DNA of 32,693 bases from Spirochaetales bacterium (GTDB lineage: Bacteria; Spirochaetota; Spirochaetia; DSM-27196; SLST01). Positions within the stretch are counted from its first letter, which is position 1. Every line of letters starts with the position of its first letter. The position numbers and the translations under genes were made by a program. The DNA lies in the NCBI GenBank assembly GCA_019038705.1, contig JAHOYX010000111.1:1-32693 (forward strand), given 5' to 3'. The notes beneath the pieces were generated by a model, which saw nothing but the letters and a program-made list of their open reading frames with translations, had not been told where the DNA came from and did no database searches. Below are positions 17,154-25,266 of this stretch, in pieces.

Positions 17154-17889
17154 CAGCAGCTATCTCACCGCCTACAGAAGCATCGATGAAACCCTCAAGG
17201 CCCCCCCGCCGGGCTGCACTCTTTTTGTTGTGCATGAATCGACTCGCGTGGCGGAGATCGTGCGCGCCGCCCGATCTCACGGCATCACGGTAGAGACGGT
17301 GCACAAGGCTGAATTGCGCCGATTGGCGGGTGAGTCGGCACGCGACTGCGCGCTGCGAGTGCCGCGTGGTCACGGCGGGCCGGCAGCCCTTCTGGCGGAT
17401 ATCATTGCGCCGGCCGAAGTCACGGACGCGCTGATCGTGATTCTGGATCATGTGACTGATCCGCACAACTTCGGCGCCATTCTGCGATCAGCCGATCAGT
17501 TCCGGGTGGATGGAGTCGTGATCCCGGACCGACGATCGGCAGACATCACGCCGGTGGTTTTGCAGTCGAGCGCCGGCTCCGCAACGCACGTGCCGCTGGT
17601 GAGAGTGAAGAATCTGGTTTCGGCGATTGAAACGCTCAAGAGCGCGAGCTACTGGGTGTACGGCGCGGACATGGCCGGCGTTCGGGCGGATGCCACTGAT
17701 CTTGCCGGGCGCACTGTCCTGGTGATGGGGGGCGAGGGCCCTGGTTTGTCCCGACTTGTCCGGGATCGGTCGGACGCTCTCGTTCGAGTACCTGCAAAGG
17801 GTCACGCGGATTCATTCAACGTATCGGTGGCTACCGGAATTCTACTCTACGAAATCAGACGGCAACAGAACTGGTTTGAAGGGTGTTGA
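17134..17889 (+). CDS. rlmB: TrmH/SpoU-family RNA 2'-O-methyltransferase (RlmB-like)
   Basis: A 251-residue SPOUT methyltransferase that probably methylates a ribose in 23S rRNA using S-adenosylmethionine. An N-terminal substrate-recognition domain (1-95) precedes the SPOUT core. Motif 1 is LDHVTDPHNFGAILRSA, with the catalytic Arg; motif 2 is VLVMGGEGPGLSR; motif 3 is SFNVSVATGILLYEI. The knot-forming C-terminus is complete. The gene starts at GTG 20 bases inside the preceding gene, with GCGGTGG nine bases upstream; an ATG two codons later is an alternative. RlmB (G2251) is the best guess from motif quality, but other TrmH-family targets are possible. Confidence 0.88.
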   Translation: MTMADPSSSYLTAYRSIDETLKAPPPGCTLFVVHESTRVAEIVRAARSHGITVETVHKAELRRLAGESARDCALRVPRGHGGPAALLADIIAPAEVTDALIVILDHVTDPHNFGAILRSADQFRVDGVVIPDRRSADITPVVLQSSAGSATHVPLVRVKNLVSAIETLKSASYWVYGADMAGVRADATDLAGRTVLVMGGEGPGLSRLVRDRSDALVRVPAKGHADSFNVSVATGILLYEIRRQQNWFEGC

Positions 17890-17895
17890 TCCGGA

Positions 17896-19149
17896 CTACG
17901 AACCGAATATTCGCCCGCCGATGTCCGGCCGGTACCATGAGCCGGGGAACGTGATGCCTCTCGCCGCGGAGTATGCCCGTGAGCGCGCATTGAGGAGTTC
18001 CCTGCCGATTCCAACAGCCGTGAAGCACCGTCCGCCGCCGGTGACGAGCCGGCCATGCCGCACCGCGGTCGAGGCGTGAAAGACGAACGCTTCATCTTCG
18101 GGGTGAGATGGCAGTCGCGATACGGTCAATCCCTTCTGGTAGCTTCCCGGATACCCTGCCGCGGCGATGACGACTCCAACTGCCGATGCCTCAAGGTAGC
18201 CGGCCGGGAAGTTGCCAATTGAGCCGTGGACGATCGCTTCACACCAGTTCGTAAAGTCTGCCCGCAGGAGGGGAAGCAGGACCTGTGCTTCGGGATCCCC
18301 GAATCGAACATTGTATTCCAACAGACGAGGACCGTCGGTAGTGATCATCAGACCAAAGTAGAGTACACCTCGATATCCGATTCCGGCGTCCGCCATGCCG
18401 CGGAAGGTGGGCGCGACAATCTCCCGGTCAATCTGCAACATCTCCTCAGGGGTGATCCACGGCACAGGACAGACGGCTCCCATTCCGCCGGTGTTCGGAC
18501 CGGTGCTTCCGACGCCCGCCTTCTTGTAATCCGCACAGGGCGGCAGCATGAGGTAGTCCGATCCGTCGGTGAGCGCGAAGATTGAGACTTCGCTGCCGGT
18601 CAGAAACTCCTCCGCGATGACCTCATCTTTGGCGTCCACGATGGCGCGGCCATTGGCTATGAGAATGTCCGGATCCTCATCCTCGAATACACCTTTTCCT
18701 CCGGCCAGGCCGCTCTTCTTGACGACGAGACGCTTGCGGGTGGCACGAACGTACTTCTCAAACTCGTTGCCATCAGAGAACGAACGGTACGCGGCAGTCG
18801 GGATGTTGTAGCTGGACATGAATGACTTGGCAAATGCCTTGCTCGCCTCAAGCCTGCTCGCAGCGGCGTGCGGTCCTACCGCCGCGATGCCCTCCGCCGA
18901 AAGTGCATCCACGAGTCCGGCCGCAAGCGGCGCCTCCGGCCCAATAAACACCAGGTCTATAGACGAATCCACCGCAAAGCGAGTGACCGCCTCCACGTCG
19001 TTGGGTTCGATCTTTGGGAGATTGGTGGCCAGATCCAGCGTCCCGGCATTGCCGGGTGCGGCGAACAATCCCGAGAGGCGGTTGCTCCGTGAAAATTTCC
19101 AGCAGACAGTGTGCTCGCGAGCGCCCTCGCCGACGACGAGAACCTTCAT
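17896..19149 (-). CDS. purD: Phosphoribosylamine-glycine ligase (GARS)
   Basis: A 417-residue ATP-grasp enzyme for step 2 of purine synthesis: phosphoribosylamine plus glycine plus ATP to GAR. The N-terminal domain begins KVLVVGEGAREHT (family consensus GGGREHA). The ATP-grasp core contains KKSGLAGGKGV and EEFLTGSEVSIFALTDG; the family motif GAVCPVP (in TGGMGAVCPVP) and NVRFGDPEAQVLLP are intact. It is the last of four overlapping pur genes, sharing an ATGA with purN. Its stop is only six bases from the convergent rlmB stop. Confidence 0.96.
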   Translation of the reverse strand: MKVLVVGEGAREHTVCWKFSRSNRLSGLFAAPGNAGTLDLATNLPKIEPNDVEAVTRFAVDSSIDLVFIGPEAPLAAGLVDALSAEGIAAVGPHAAASRLEASKAFAKSFMSSYNIPTAAYRSFSDGNEFEKYVRATRKRLVVKKSGLAGGKGVFEDEDPDILIANGRAIVDAKDEVIAEEFLTGSEVSIFALTDGSDYLMLPPCADYKKAGVGSTGPNTGGMGAVCPVPWITPEEMLQIDREIVAPTFRGMADAGIGYRGVLYFGLMITTDGPRLLEYNVRFGDPEAQVLLPLLRADFTNWCEAIVHGSIGNFPAGYLEASAVGVVIAAAGYPGSYQKGLTVSRLPSHPEDEAFVFHASTAVRHGRLVTGGGRCFTAVGIGRELLNARSRAYSAARGITFPGSWYRPDIGGRIFGS

Positions 19150-19745
19150 GGAGGCCCGTCCTTCCCGCAGAGTGCGTCGAGTTCGGCGAGCAGTGACTGG
19201 ATGACTTCAGGATAGGTCCGATGTTCGAGCTCATGCATTCGCATTTCGAGTTCGGCCAAGGTCTCGCCCTCTCTCCTGGCCAGGGGCTCCCGGCGGATGA
19301 TCTCTCCGGTATCAATGCCATCGTCCACGAAGTGGACTGTTATGCCAACCACCTCGTCGTCGGTCTCATAGCTGCGCTGAATGGCGTTGAGTCCGCGGTG
19401 GTTCGGAAGGAGCGCAGGATGAAGGTTCACGATCATCCGGGGAAACGCGTTCAGGAAAGCAGTCGACAGAACCCGCATGAACCCGGCCAGGGCGATGATA
19501 TCGGGTTGCCACGCACGGAGGATAGACTCCATTCGGCCCTCGGCCGTCTGCTTTGCTCCGTCGGACGATGCTTCGTAGGGCACCAGCGCCCACGGCACAT
19601 CGAGGGCCTCTGCACGTTTCAGTACGGGCGCGCCCGGTTGGTCGCACAGAAGGCCGGCGACGACGTGCGGCCCCGCGGCCAGGGACTCGCAGATGGCCTG
19701 AAAGTTCGATCCGGAGCCCGATGCGAGGACGGCAACGCTACCCAT
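19146..19745 (-). CDS. purN: Phosphoribosylglycinamide formyltransferase (GART)
   Basis: A 199-residue enzyme that adds a formyl group from 10-formyl-tetrahydrofolate to GAR (purine step 3). It starts VAVLASGSGSNFQAI, the phosphate-binding loop. The catalytic Asn and His are in IVNLHPALLP, and the catalytic Asp is in DDGIDTGEII. The open frame extends upstream of 19745, but the family begins at MGSVAVLASG, so that ATG is used; it overlaps the end of purM by eight bases. After LLP the sequence reads NHRGLNAIQRSYE instead of the common FPGLHAHEQALE, a known variant class. Confidence 0.94.
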   Translation of the reverse strand: MGSVAVLASGSGSNFQAICESLAAGPHVVAGLLCDQPGAPVLKRAEALDVPWALVPYEASSDGAKQTAEGRMESILRAWQPDIIALAGFMRVLSTAFLNAFPRMIVNLHPALLPNHRGLNAIQRSYETDDEVVGITVHFVDDGIDTGEIIRREPLARREGETLAELEMRMHELEHRTYPEVIQSLLAELDALCGKDGPP

Positions 19746-20685
19746 CAACGACCTCGCCCAGGTGAATAACCGGTTCGCCGATGAGGTCGGGAATCTTCCC
19801 GGCGGTCTCCTCTGCAACGACAACCGCGATGCCTATTCCCATGTTGAATACGGCGCGCATCTCTTGCTGTGGGATACTGCCGGACCGTTCGATGACAGCA
19901 AAGATCTCAGGGATCGGCCAGTCCCAGGTGAGTCGCGCCTGGAGGTTTTCCGGGACGACTCGGGTGAGATTCCCCTCAAGGCCGCCACCGGTGACGTGAG
20001 CGGCCGCCTTTATGCAGCAGCGGACTTTAGCAAGCTCTCGGACGTAGATGCGGGTTGGGGTGAGGAGTTCCCGCCAGACCGCGTCGTCGGCCTCAAAGAG
20101 CGCCTTGCGGGCCAGGCTGAAGCCATTTGAATGCACGCCTGTCGATGAGAGGCCGAGTATGACATCCCCGGCCTTGATGGAGTCAGATTGTGGGAGTTGA
20201 TGGTCGGCTTCAGCAACGCCCGTGGCGAAGCCCGCCAGATCAATGTCATCGGCACCGTACATATCCGGCATCTCGGCGGTCTCACCGCCTGCGAGCGTAC
20301 AGTCGGCGAGTTCACACCCGCGCACGACGCCGCCGATGATCTGTTCCAGCTTTGGCTGGTCCAGTTTTCCGCATGCGATGTAGTCCAGAAAGAAAAGCGG
20401 GTCAGCTCCGCATACGGCAAGGTCGTTCACACACATCGCCACAAGATCAATCCCGATCGTTGAGTAGTCACCCAGGCGGCGCGCAACGAGAAGCTTGGTG
20501 CCGACGCCGTCTGTGGCGCCGAGCAGGACAGGGTTCCGATATCGTTCTGTCGGTAGCGGGATGCCACCGGCGAACGCTCCGATTGTGGGAGAGATCGACT
20601 TGCTCGGCAGCCGTGATATGAATGTAGCGAACCGGTCGCCCCCGCTGACATCAACCCCGGCATCCGAATAACTGCGCGGGGTCAT
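19738..20685 (-). CDS. purM: Phosphoribosylformylglycinamidine cyclo-ligase (AIR synthetase)
   Basis: A 315-residue enzyme that closes the imidazole ring of FGAM to AIR with ATP (purine step 5). Recognised by the N-terminal SYSDAGVDVSGGDRF, the GATDGVGTKLLVA nucleotide region, MCVNDLAVCGADPLFFLDY, LAGGETAEMPDMY and LSSTGVHSNGFSL, all family hallmarks. It is about 30 residues shorter than the E. coli enzyme (345), mostly at the C-terminus. The start overlaps the purF stop (ATGA). purL, purS/purQ and later pathway genes are not in the window. Confidence 0.95.
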   Translation of the reverse strand: MTPRSYSDAGVDVSGGDRFATFISRLPSKSISPTIGAFAGGIPLPTERYRNPVLLGATDGVGTKLLVARRLGDYSTIGIDLVAMCVNDLAVCGADPLFFLDYIACGKLDQPKLEQIIGGVVRGCELADCTLAGGETAEMPDMYGADDIDLAGFATGVAEADHQLPQSDSIKAGDVILGLSSTGVHSNGFSLARKALFEADDAVWRELLTPTRIYVRELAKVRCCIKAAAHVTGGGLEGNLTRVVPENLQARLTWDWPIPEIFAVIERSGSIPQQEMRAVFNMGIGIAVVVAEETAGKIPDLIGEPVIHLGEVVDG

Positions 20686-22172
20686 GAGATTCTTCCGATC
20701 GGCTGCTCAGCGGGCATGGTCTCCGCTCGGGAGGCGGCAGCGAGTTCTTCGTCGGTCAGCGGTACAGGCACGGGGTACCGGCCGCTGAAGCACGAGTAGC
20801 AATAGCTGTCAGGCAAATCAACACTTTCGCGAAGTAGTGCGAGAGGCAGAAACCTGACGCTGTCCGCGCCGACCGTATCGGCGATCTCGTCGGGAGTGAG
20901 GTGATTGGATATCAGCTCCTGTCGGGTTGGGATGTCAATCCCAAAGAAACACGGCCAGCGAATCTCAGGGGACGAGAGCCGGAGATGGACCTCGGCCGCG
21001 CCGGCTTCTTTCGTCAGATTGACAAGAATCCGGGCCGTGGTGCCGCGCACAAGGGAATCATCAACGAGAATGACCCGCTTGCCGCGGATTGCCTCCCGCA
21101 CCGGGTGCAGCTTCATCCTGACCGCCAGTTCCCGCTCTGCGGAGGTTGGCATGATGAAAGATCTCCCGGCGTAATGATTTCGTGTGAGACCCATGTCAAA
21201 CGGCAACCCGGACTCCTCGGCATAGCCGAGAGCTGCACTTGTTCCGGAATCAGGAACGGGAATCACGATGTCGCCAAATCTGCCGTCCGGCGCATCTGCT
21301 CTTGCCAGCGCGGCGCCCATCCGTTTCCTCGCTTCATGGACGCTGGTGTCAAACACCTGCGAGTCCGGGCGAGCGAAGTAGATCAGCTCAAATATGCACT
21401 GGCAGTGACTCGGAGCGGCCGGCAGAAAATCGACGTGGAGTCCGTCGTCGTTCACGACAATGACTTCGCCGGGCTGGACGCTTCGGAACTCCGTCACCTT
21501 GAGAATGTCGAGAGCACATGTTTCCGAAGCGACCACCGTCATGTCTTCTTTGAATCCGACGTAGAGCGGGCGGAACCCAAATGGGTCACGAACAGCGACG
21601 AGTGAATCATCGTGGAGAAAGACCATTGAGAACGCGCCTTGCACGAGCTGGAGGGTCTCCAGCAGCGCTTCGTAGAAAGAGGGCGCCCGGCTCCGCGAGA
21701 GGAGGTGCAGAATCAGTTCGGTGTCCGAGCTCGATTGGAAGATCGATCCCTCATCGAACAGCATGGCCTTGAGCCGGCGAGTATTTGAGATGTTCCCGTT
21801 GTGGGCGACCGCGACGTCTCCCTTGTTGCACACCACACTGATTGGCTGGACGTTCTCAACCTTGTTACCGCCGCGGGTGGAGTATCTGACATGACCAATT
21901 CCGACGTTAGAGAGCTTGGTCTCGGTGAGGTAGCGCGAGAGAACAGAGGACACCATACCGAGATCACGGTAGACAACGGTGCGGCCCGATTTGCGATACG
22001 CTATTCCGGCGCTCTCCTGTCCGCGGTGCTGCAGCGCGAAGAGCGGGAAGAAGAGCTGTTCAGGGATGTTGAGCGGCTGTTTCGAATGAATCCCGGCAAC
22101 ACCACAGTGGTGAACGAGAGATTGGATGCTTGAACCGGTGCCGTCGGACTCGACGTTCACCCTCTGTGTCAT
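20682..22172 (-). CDS. purF: Amidophosphoribosyltransferase, iron-sulfur (B. subtilis-type)
   Basis: A 496-residue enzyme that commits PRPP and glutamine to purine synthesis. After a 22-residue propeptide comes Cys23 (HHCGVAGIHS), the N-terminal nucleophile exposed by processing. The glutaminase domain continues with FALQHRGQESAGIA and VAHNGNISN. The phosphoribosyl domain has the PRPP motif VILVDDSLVRGTTA (367-380). Cysteines matching the [4Fe-4S] ligands of the B. subtilis enzyme are at about 257/259, 408, 458 and 461 (YCYSCFSGRYP), so this is the oxygen-sensitive, cluster-containing type. It lies 35 bases after tatD; the ribosome site is weak. Confidence 0.96.
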   Translation of the reverse strand: MTQRVNVESDGTGSSIQSLVHHCGVAGIHSKQPLNIPEQLFFPLFALQHRGQESAGIAYRKSGRTVVYRDLGMVSSVLSRYLTETKLSNVGIGHVRYSTRGGNKVENVQPISVVCNKGDVAVAHNGNISNTRRLKAMLFDEGSIFQSSSDTELILHLLSRSRAPSFYEALLETLQLVQGAFSMVFLHDDSLVAVRDPFGFRPLYVGFKEDMTVVASETCALDILKVTEFRSVQPGEVIVVNDDGLHVDFLPAAPSHCQCIFELIYFARPDSQVFDTSVHEARKRMGAALARADAPDGRFGDIVIPVPDSGTSAALGYAEESGLPFDMGLTRNHYAGRSFIMPTSAERELAVRMKLHPVREAIRGKRVILVDDSLVRGTTARILVNLTKEAGAAEVHLRLSSPEIRWPCFFGIDIPTRQELISNHLTPDEIADTVGADSVRFLPLALLRESVDLPDSYCYSCFSGRYPVPVPLTDEELAAASRAETMPAEQPIGRIS

Positions 22173-22207
22173 AACAGAGTGATGGTCAGAGGGTCAAGGT
22201 ATGCCGG

Positions 22208-22981
22208 TTACGATTCAATCCCGAAGAATCGCTGGGTGTTCTCAAAGACGCTCTCGGTGAGTTCGTCCACGGGCATCTCCCGCAGTTCAGCCAGGAACTT
22301 CGCAGTCTCCGGCAGGTAAGCGGGCTTGTTCCTCTTGCCTCGGTAAGCCGACGGGACCATGAACGGGCTCTCACTCTCGATCAGGATTCTATCCAGGGCC
22401 ATGTTCTTGGCCGTCTCGTGAAGGTTCCGAGCGTTCCGGTAGGTGAGATTGCCGGCGAAAGAGATGTAGATGTTGAGCTCCAGGGCTCGCTGCGCATACT
22501 CCCAGTCTTCCGAGTAGCAGTGGAGCACTCCTCCGCGGCGAGGCACCTTCTGGCGGAGGATCTCCAGCACGTCGTTCCCGGCGTCCCGGTTATGGATGAT
22601 AACAGGCTTGTCAAGACGATCTGCCAACTCCAGCTGGGCGATGAACAGTTCAATCTGAGAGTCTTTGTCGCCGAATTTGCGATAGTAGTCGAGGCCTGTT
22701 TCGCCAATTGCGACAACGCGAGGAAGCTGTACGCCCTCTTCAACGCGCAACTGCCAGTCCCGCCCGGGATTAATCACTTCCGACGGAGAGACGCCGACAG
22801 CGTAGTAGACGTGCGACGCGGTTTTCAGGTTCTCATGAACCTGGAAAAAATCCCGAAGATTATTACAGATGGAGACTATCCCGGCGACACCCTCGCGTTT
22901 CGCTTCCTGTACGACAATGAGTTGTTCAATCGGGTCTTCGTGGATCAACCCTATATGCGCGTGAGAATCAAAAAGCTTCAT
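22208..22981 (-). CDS. tatD: TatD-family metal-dependent hydrolase
   Basis: A 257-residue TIM-barrel amidohydrolase of the TatD DNase family. Metal-site motifs are FDSHAHIGL (His-x-His), GETGLDYY (Glu), VIIHNRDAG (His) and LHCYSED (His). The last metal motif, usually ETD-S/A-P in the family, reads ESESPFM, so the conserved Asp is replaced by Glu. Family members act as 3'-5' exonucleases or deacylases; activity here is unproven. The open frame extends 24 codons upstream, but family homology begins at MKLFDSHAH, so 22981 is chosen. It is upstream of and co-directional with purF. Confidence 0.88.
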   Translation of the reverse strand: MKLFDSHAHIGLIHEDPIEQLIVVQEAKREGVAGIVSICNNLRDFFQVHENLKTASHVYYAVGVSPSEVINPGRDWQLRVEEGVQLPRVVAIGETGLDYYRKFGDKDSQIELFIAQLELADRLDKPVIIHNRDAGNDVLEILRQKVPRRGGVLHCYSEDWEYAQRALELNIYISFAGNLTYRNARNLHETAKNMALDRILIESESPFMVPSAYRGKRNKPAYLPETAKFLAELREMPVDELTESVFENTQRFFGIES

Positions 22982-23095
22982 ACTACTTCTACTACTTCCG
23001 CGTTTATGAAGGATGTGGTAAACTTTGATTGTTTCCAGCGAGAAACATACCACTCTGGCTGTCGGCCGTCAATACGGGATCGAGGAAGTCGCTAT

Positions 23096-23124
23096 TTGAC
23101 AAAAAGTTACGTGCGTAGTAGTCT
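23096..23124 (+). promoter_or_regulatory. Possible promoter for the M23-bactofilin operon
   Basis: A perfect TTGACA -35 lies at 23096-23101. At 17 bases the -10 position reads TAGTCT, a weak match. It stands 48 bases before the GTG start of the M23 gene, inside the 190-base divergent spacer shared with tatD. The same spacer holds a 9-base tandem (ACTACTTCT, ACTACTTCC) at 22982-22999, right at the tatD start. Confidence 0.4.
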
Positions 23125-23171
23125 GCGTTTGGCATATTTCAGTCACGTGCACACTCGGGTAGGAGTTTCTG

Positions 23172-24215
23172 GTGAGTCTTGATCCCAGGACCGACGCGCA
23201 GGGCGGACGACAGCTGTCTCTGTCCGGACGCATTCAATCAGCTTGGAGAACAGTCGGTCGGTTTCTGAAGAATCTCGTCCGGTCGGGGAAACAACGCTTC
23301 ACGATCATGTTCATCCCGCACTCGGAGAAGCGGGTTCTCAATGTCCAGCTCAACACCTTTGCACTAATATTCGTAGCTGTGATCGTCGTCGTCGTCGTAA
23401 GTGGCTTCTTCTATTTGGCCACGGTGTTTTCCGGTTCGGAGCGGCTCGTAGACGAGACAGGTTCCCGGCTCCGGGAGGCTGAGGCGAGTTTGGAGCAGGT
23501 TCGTCATGAGGTGAACGAGTTCCTGCAGGTGTACGACGTCTTTGACGATGCACTTCAGAGTACGCTGCAGCGTTTGGACATCAGCGCAGCGTCGGGCGGG
23601 GACCTCCCGGTTTCCGGCGGTGATTTATCAACCATGTTGGATCTCGAGGAAATTCAGGACGGCGAACTCCGGGAGATGCTGGATCTTCAGCGGGTTGTTG
23701 CCTCGCTCAATTCGTCAATCAGCCCACTCACCGAAATCTCGGATGTTCTCGAACTGAATCGGCAACTACTCAGTGACATCCCCAACTACTGGCCGGTAAT
23801 CAATGGCCTCGGCTGGGTGACCATGGAGTTCGGCCCCAACATCCACCCGATCCAGGGCATCTGGTACATGCACAAAGGCATTGATATTGCCCACTTCCCG
23901 GGCACTCCCATTGTCGCCGCGGCCAATGGAAAGGTAACCAAGACCGGACGTGACACCATTGGCTACGGCGGTTTCGTGGAGATTGACCACAATTACGGGT
24001 TCCGGACGAAGTACGGGCATATGAATGTGATCGATGTCGTGGAAGGTCAGGAAGTCATCCAGGGCCAGCGGCTCGGGACCATGGGGAACACGGGCATTTC
24101 GACCGGGACCCACCTGGATTTCCAGATGTGGATCGGTACCGAGAACATTGATCCGGCATATTTCCTGAAGCTCTCGAAGCCCGATTTCAATCGACGCACT
24201 CGAGCGCGTTACTAG
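23172..24215 (+). CDS. M23-family (LytM) peptidase, membrane-anchored
   Basis: A 347-residue single-pass protein. It has a basic cytoplasmic N-terminus, a helix at about 61-83, a coiled-coil stem (about 92-135) and a C-terminal M23 domain (about 215-330). The first metal motif is H234-K-G-I-D238, and the catalytic-type His is H283 in YGHMN. The final motif, normally His-x-His, is H314-L-D316: the second His, a zinc ligand in LytM, is replaced by Asp. The domain may be a peptidoglycan endopeptidase with changed metal chemistry or a non-catalytic regulator. The GTG start follows AGGAG. The bactofilin gene begins with no gap, a pairing also seen for Csd1-CcmA in Helicobacter pylori cell shape. 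Confidence 0.9.
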   Translation: MSLDPRTDAQGGRQLSLSGRIQSAWRTVGRFLKNLVRSGKQRFTIMFIPHSEKRVLNVQLNTFALIFVAVIVVVVVSGFFYLATVFSGSERLVDETGSRLREAEASLEQVRHEVNEFLQVYDVFDDALQSTLQRLDISAASGGDLPVSGGDLSTMLDLEEIQDGELREMLDLQRVVASLNSSISPLTEISDVLELNRQLLSDIPNYWPVINGLGWVTMEFGPNIHPIQGIWYMHKGIDIAHFPGTPIVAAANGKVTKTGRDTIGYGGFVEIDHNYGFRTKYGHMNVIDVVEGQEVIQGQRLGTMGNTGISTGTHLDFQMWIGTENIDPAYFLKLSKPDFNRRTRARY

Positions 24216-24746
24216 ATGGCAACCCGCGGAATCAACGAAGAATCTTTCATCAATTCGATTGTCGGGCCCGGCACGTTCTTTCGCGGTCACGTGGAGCTTC
24301 ACGGGTTGCTACGGATTGACGGGGACTTTTCCGGGTCAGTGCGGACAGACGGACGGGTGATCGTCGGGAAATCCGGCCGGGCAGACTGTGCTATCGAGGC
24401 CGGGACGGTGGTGATCGGTGGTCTCTTTCGTGGTGAGATCCTTGCCTACGAGAAAGTGGTGTTGTTGTCTTCATGCGTGGCTCTCGGCAGTGTTGCCGCT
24501 CCTCGGTTGATTGTGGAGGAGGGTGTTCTCTTTTCCGGCCGATGCAGAATCACCGGTTCTGCCGAATCCCTCGTAGCGAGTGCCGACAATGGCAAACGCA
24601 AGAAATCACTCCTGCTGGAAACTGTACGGCGGCGGGAAGAAAGCGCCGCTGCGCGGAACGCGACGGAGCCTGCCGCGATATCTGATGAAGTGGGGGCTGA
24701 GAGAAGGGAACCGACGCCTGCAGGCGCGGCGCCCGAGCGAGACTAG
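24216..24746 (+). CDS. Bactofilin family cytoskeletal protein
   Basis: A 176-residue protein. The central domain (about 15-115) shows the bactofilin pattern of short hydrophobic-Gly turns, such as GTFFRGHVELHGLLRIDGDF, VIVGKSGRADCAIEAG and VVIGGLFRGEI, which fold as a right-handed beta-helix. A disordered charged tail follows from about 120. Bactofilins polymerise without nucleotide and place peptidoglycan enzymes that set cell curvature. The ATG abuts the stop of the M23 gene, so the two are co-translated. The partner domain is the M23 peptidase, as in other bacteria. Confidence 0.9.
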   Translation: MATRGINEESFINSIVGPGTFFRGHVELHGLLRIDGDFSGSVRTDGRVIVGKSGRADCAIEAGTVVIGGLFRGEILAYEKVVLLSSCVALGSVAAPRLIVEEGVLFSGRCRITGSAESLVASADNGKRKKSLLLETVRRREESAAARNATEPAAISDEVGAERREPTPAGAAPERD

Positions 24747-24751
24747 GAGCC

Positions 24752-25246
24752 GTGGAACGGATAAGTGGAGACGGGTTCTTTAGCTATCGTCGCGAAGTTC
24801 AGAACGATTCCAAGGCCGGAAAACGCACGCGGAGAACGGGCAAACGCCGGTCGTTCTTCTCTGAACTTGGCAATCTCGCGGAATCATCGGAAGTCGAGTC
24901 AATTGACCGCACACCGGAGCAAAGCGATGCTGAAGCGGCTGAGCTTCTTGATTCGGTCTTTGAATCCGGGGACAATCTGAAGCGTCACACGGATCTGGCT
25001 TCGCTGCGGGCATACAAGGACGCGGTGAGACGGTTCCTCTCCGTGGTTGTGAAGCGCGGGATAGATGTGGAACAGCAGCAATCGGGGGCGGATGTGCTGA
25101 AGCGAAAGCGCTACGCGCTCATCCGCATCATTGATGATAAGCTCGAGCGTCTGGCTGCCGCGATGATCTCAAATCAACGCAACCAGATAGAATTGCTGGC
25201 GAAGATCGATGAGATAAATGGGCTGATAGTAGACCTTAGAAGGTAA
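24752..25246 (+). CDS. YaaR (DUF327) family protein
   Basis: A 164-residue cytoplasmic protein starting at GTG after TAGGAGC. The first 45 residues are basic and probably disordered. From about 50 the protein is helical, with the DUF327/YaaR pattern LRAYKDAVRRFLSVVVKRG and KRYALIRIIDDKLERLAAAMI. The function of YaaR is not established. In Bacillus subtilis yaaR lies in the same small cluster as yaaT (ricT), and here too the next gene is a RicT homologue, which supports both calls. Confidence 0.82.
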   Translation: MERISGDGFFSYRREVQNDSKAGKRTRRTGKRRSFFSELGNLAESSEVESIDRTPEQSDAEAAELLDSVFESGDNLKRHTDLASLRAYKDAVRRFLSVVVKRGIDVEQQQSGADVLKRKRYALIRIIDDKLERLAAAMISNQRNQIELLAKIDEINGLIVDLRR

Positions 25247-25266
25247 TTCGATCAGAGGAGAACAAC

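Noticed and set aside
22982-22999. Nine-base tandem repeat as a regulatory array or phase-variable tract
   Set aside because: There are only two imperfect copies, so this is too little to support a switching element; noted in the promoter entry.
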